Assembly (NCBI RefSeq): GCF_036711975.1
Contig: NC_091967.1
Span: 8,060,001-8,124,000 of the forward strand
Source of the DNA: Onthophagus taurus
Lineage: Eukaryota; Arthropoda; Insecta; Coleoptera; Scarabaeidae
Length of the DNA stretch: 64,000 nt
Direction: 5' to 3'
Part shown: positions 61,500 through 64,000 of the stretch, one piece after another
Position numbering within the stretch: position 1 is the stretch's first letter
Layout of the letters: the number at the start of each line of letters is the position of its first letter
The notes under the pieces: model-generated
Databases searched by the model: none
The model's input: only the letters and a program-made list of their open reading frames with translations
Told to the model about the DNA's origin: nothing
Translations under genes and position numbers: made by a program

Positions 61500-63625
61500 A
61501 CTTACAACGTTAAAAAGATGAAAGTCAATTACAAGTCTCGAGCAGAAGGTAAAATAATATCACGATCGATTGACGAGATGAAATGTAATGAGGTGAATTT
61601 ATTGCGTTTTAAAGTGAGGTGCTTCAGCGAATCCGGTTTAATATGTAATTTGAAATGCTAAAGCGGAGGTGCGTTGACGTCGTTTTCCTTCTCGTTTCGA
61701 CGATGGAATATTTAGGATTTTAGACGTTTCAATAAGAACATTTTGACGAGAAACGTCATCCTCGTTTTTACTTTTTCTCATTCGTTAAAACTTAACTAAT
61801 TCAACATAAAAAAAATAATCAACTTTTATACTTTTAAATAACATCTTAAATTCGTTTATAATAGAAGTTGAATTGGTTTTCGTTTCACAAAGGAGATTTT
61901 AAGAAAGAAATCTCTTAAGAAAAAGTCAAAAAGGATCCCTTTCGTCTCACAATAAGCCGTTAATAACATTACAATACACACAACATCCCACCAAAAGTCC
62001 ATAAAACTGACTGTATGGGTGCCATTGTAAACGTTTCGAATGCGCTTTGTTCGGCGACAAAGAGTCCAATAAGCTCAGTTTTGCAAACTCGCATTTTTCC
62101 GAATCATTTGAAATCAATTTATTAGCCGCCTCCGGTTTCGACTGGTCATCGTACCATAAAATCAATTTGCAATGTTTACACGCCATAAAATAAACACATA
62201 GAATCGTCGTTCTACGCTTTATAGATTTTAGATTAGCGCGAATTCGGTCTCCGCCGAGTTTTTAGTACCTGAAAAAGTAACCCCGAAAACGAATTGTGTC
62301 GTTATTGTTTATCGTTAACCCGCCGCGCTAAATCCGACCCTGTAATCGTTTAGAACCGTTTTATCCGTCGTTCTTTTCTGTTTATTTAACGCAGATGGAA
62401 TAATTTTATTGGATAATAACCGTTTTATATTGTTAATAATAATAATAGATAAATTATTTTTAATTTTTTGTTTGCGTTGAAATGTAAGGTTAACTTTAAG
62501 GTTTAGTTTCGTTTTTGATATCTCCATTATTCCGATGGTGTATACGAAAGCGGTTTTGTTGTTGGACGTTGGTTGTGGCGCGCGAGTCCAGATCCCAAGA
62601 TTCCGATTATGATTATATTCATGACGTTAAGTGGGTTTATGTTGGTTAAATTAAACTTAACCCAACCACAATCTCCGTCTTTCTTTCTCATCTCACATCT
62701 CATTTTCTCTCGCCCTCGGTCATCAATCGATCGATTTACTCCATCTACCGGCTAATACGAGTAATTACGGCGCCCTTATTAATTAAAATTAACTAATTTC
62801 GCTTTCTATTTTTATTATTTATTTGTAACTTTCCTTTATTTATTATTATTTTTTGTGGGAGGTCGATTGTGTACTTATTGATGCGGTGCGATTTGCATAC
62901 TTAATATTAAATTAGGAGTAATTAGTAGAACTGTCGTAAGATATCCAAACGAAAAACCAGTTTGTTATCTCTATCCAAAACGCAAGGAAAAACGTCGGTT
63001 GAAAAGAGACGGAACGTGATAGAGTGGTACGTTTGAATATCGACGAGGTGGCAAAGCACATTTAGAAATTGGCTCTATCGCTAGGATGTAAATTAGAAAC
63101 GTTCGTCGGGACATTAATTACTTCTCCAAACGATTTCATTAGGAAAAGTCGATCCTAATGTATGTACTCGATTGCGGGTTATTTATTCTCTTTTCGTTGT
63201 TTGTTATTTCTAAATCGGTTTAAACGTGTAACGATTATTAATGCGACTTATAATTAAATCGTTTTCTAATTTATATTATCGAAAAAGTGTTGCAAAACTA
63301 CAGTTTCCAATCTTATAATCCTTATTAACGCCATCTAACGAAATCTAATAATACTAAAACAATTTTCATCATAACCGATGGGGTCATACACACTTATTAA
63401 ATTTAGAGAAAATTTTTACGTCAAACGATATATGCAAGTATATGCATGAACACAAAGTAAAAGAAATATTTTGATCAATTTTATATTTTGCGTAATTTGA
63501 AGTGAAAAATAGCAAATATTCAAACGAAATAATTTCGCGGCTTTTCTGTGACGTAGGAACCGCACTGCCTAAAACAAGTTAAATTGTCCGTTAGATAGCG
63601 CTTGCGGTGTGACAGTGTCAAAACA
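61500..63625. other. Unique intergenic DNA with GC-richer islands
   Basis: Patches at 61540-61760, 61940-62340, 62530-62770 and 62980-63160 are repeat-free and CpG-richer than the flanks. The stretch 62030-62180 includes AATTTATTAGCCGCC and TGTTTAC. Candidate regulatory DNA only; no gene is recognised. Confidence 0.3.
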
Positions 63626-63629
63626 AAAC

Positions 63630-63664
63630 CATGGATGTAATAGAGTGTCTCTATTACATCCATG
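63630..63664. repeat. Perfect 16-bp hairpin with 3-base loop
   Basis: CATGGATGTAATAGAG, loop TGT, CTCTATTACATCCATG. The stem is perfect, and no copy of it is seen elsewhere in the window. Confidence 0.9.
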
Positions 63665-64000
63665 AACAAAACATAATAAACATAACCTACAAACACTCTA
63701 TCTCTTTTCAATACAACCTAAATGACGTTCATCTCTTTCTTGCATTTGAGCGGGGTGCAGGGGACGCAAAGGTGGATACGTACGTCATCAACGCGGGAAT
63801 TTTAAAAGCGCATATGGGTATATAAATTTTCAACAATTTTTTTAACAATGATTTTGTTCGAAAATATTCAAAAAAAAAATAACGGTAACTATATTTTTAA
63901 ACAAACTTTCAGAAAATATAATAAAAAAAAAATTGTGTATGACCCCATTATATTATATGTGTCAATTGATTTAATTTCCTATTTTTATATTAAGTGAAAA
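63665..64000. other. AT-rich window end
   Basis: No feature is recognised; the stretch 63720-63800 is slightly GC-richer. Confidence 0.25.

Overview
The window is animal nuclear DNA, almost certainly from an insect and plausibly a beetle. It is AT-rich, one developmental gene is split by very long introns, and the rest is packed with decayed insect-type transposons and short inverted-repeat elements. No species can be named from the sequence. There are no bacterial-style operons, no CRISPR array and no phage or plasmid modules. Assignments rest on translated motifs and self-comparison read by eye; no database search was run.

The only protein-coding gene I can assemble is an EMX-family homeobox gene on the + strand, best called empty spiracles (ems). 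Its three coding exons are 10943-11531, 26878-27050 and 36086-36316. They join in frame (589+173+231 = 993 nt) into a 330-residue protein. It carries an N-terminal eh1-like Groucho-binding motif, a YPWLL hexapeptide, a full homeodomain (about residues 211-270) and an acidic tail. Intron 1 is 15.3 kb and intron 2 is 9.0 kb. Intron 2 splits the homeodomain between positions 44 and 45, a classical site. An AT-rich 3' UTR probably ends after the AATAAA at 37572. A tRNA-Ser(AGA) lies at 4157-4238 on the minus strand.

Layout: 1-10.4 kb is upstream intergenic DNA with GC-richer single-copy islands, a tandem repeat at 1.55-2.45 kb, the tRNA, a LINE fragment and a block of decayed coding-like repeats at 7.5-9.9 kb. 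10.4-37.6 kb is the ems transcription unit. Its introns hold a dead Tc1/mariner-superfamily transposase (12.0-12.8 kb), LINE fragments (16.4, 19.6 and 22.7 kb), GC-rich hairpin repeats (23.5-24.2 kb), a candidate MITE (29.1 kb), a hAT transposase fragment (34.0 kb) and a second dead transposase (35.2 kb). 37.6-64 kb is a gene desert of GC-richer islands, a LINE 3' end with a (TAA)n tail (51.6-52.8 kb), a degenerate satellite (56.4-58.1 kb) and a large inverted tandem array (60.4-61.1 kb).

The most distinctive structure is a dispersed family of palindromic elements built from arms rich in CTAGTTCTAG-type motifs and bounded by CGGCTAAACCCGAA. It occurs at about ten places. Some copies enclose a 21-bp minisatellite, and some end in a pogo-like terminus (CCTCGATATAACGGA). 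Because 21 is a multiple of three, the minisatellite creates many false open frames. A desert of this kind around a head-patterning regulator, with many repeat-free islands, suggests that the islands include ems enhancers; this is inference.
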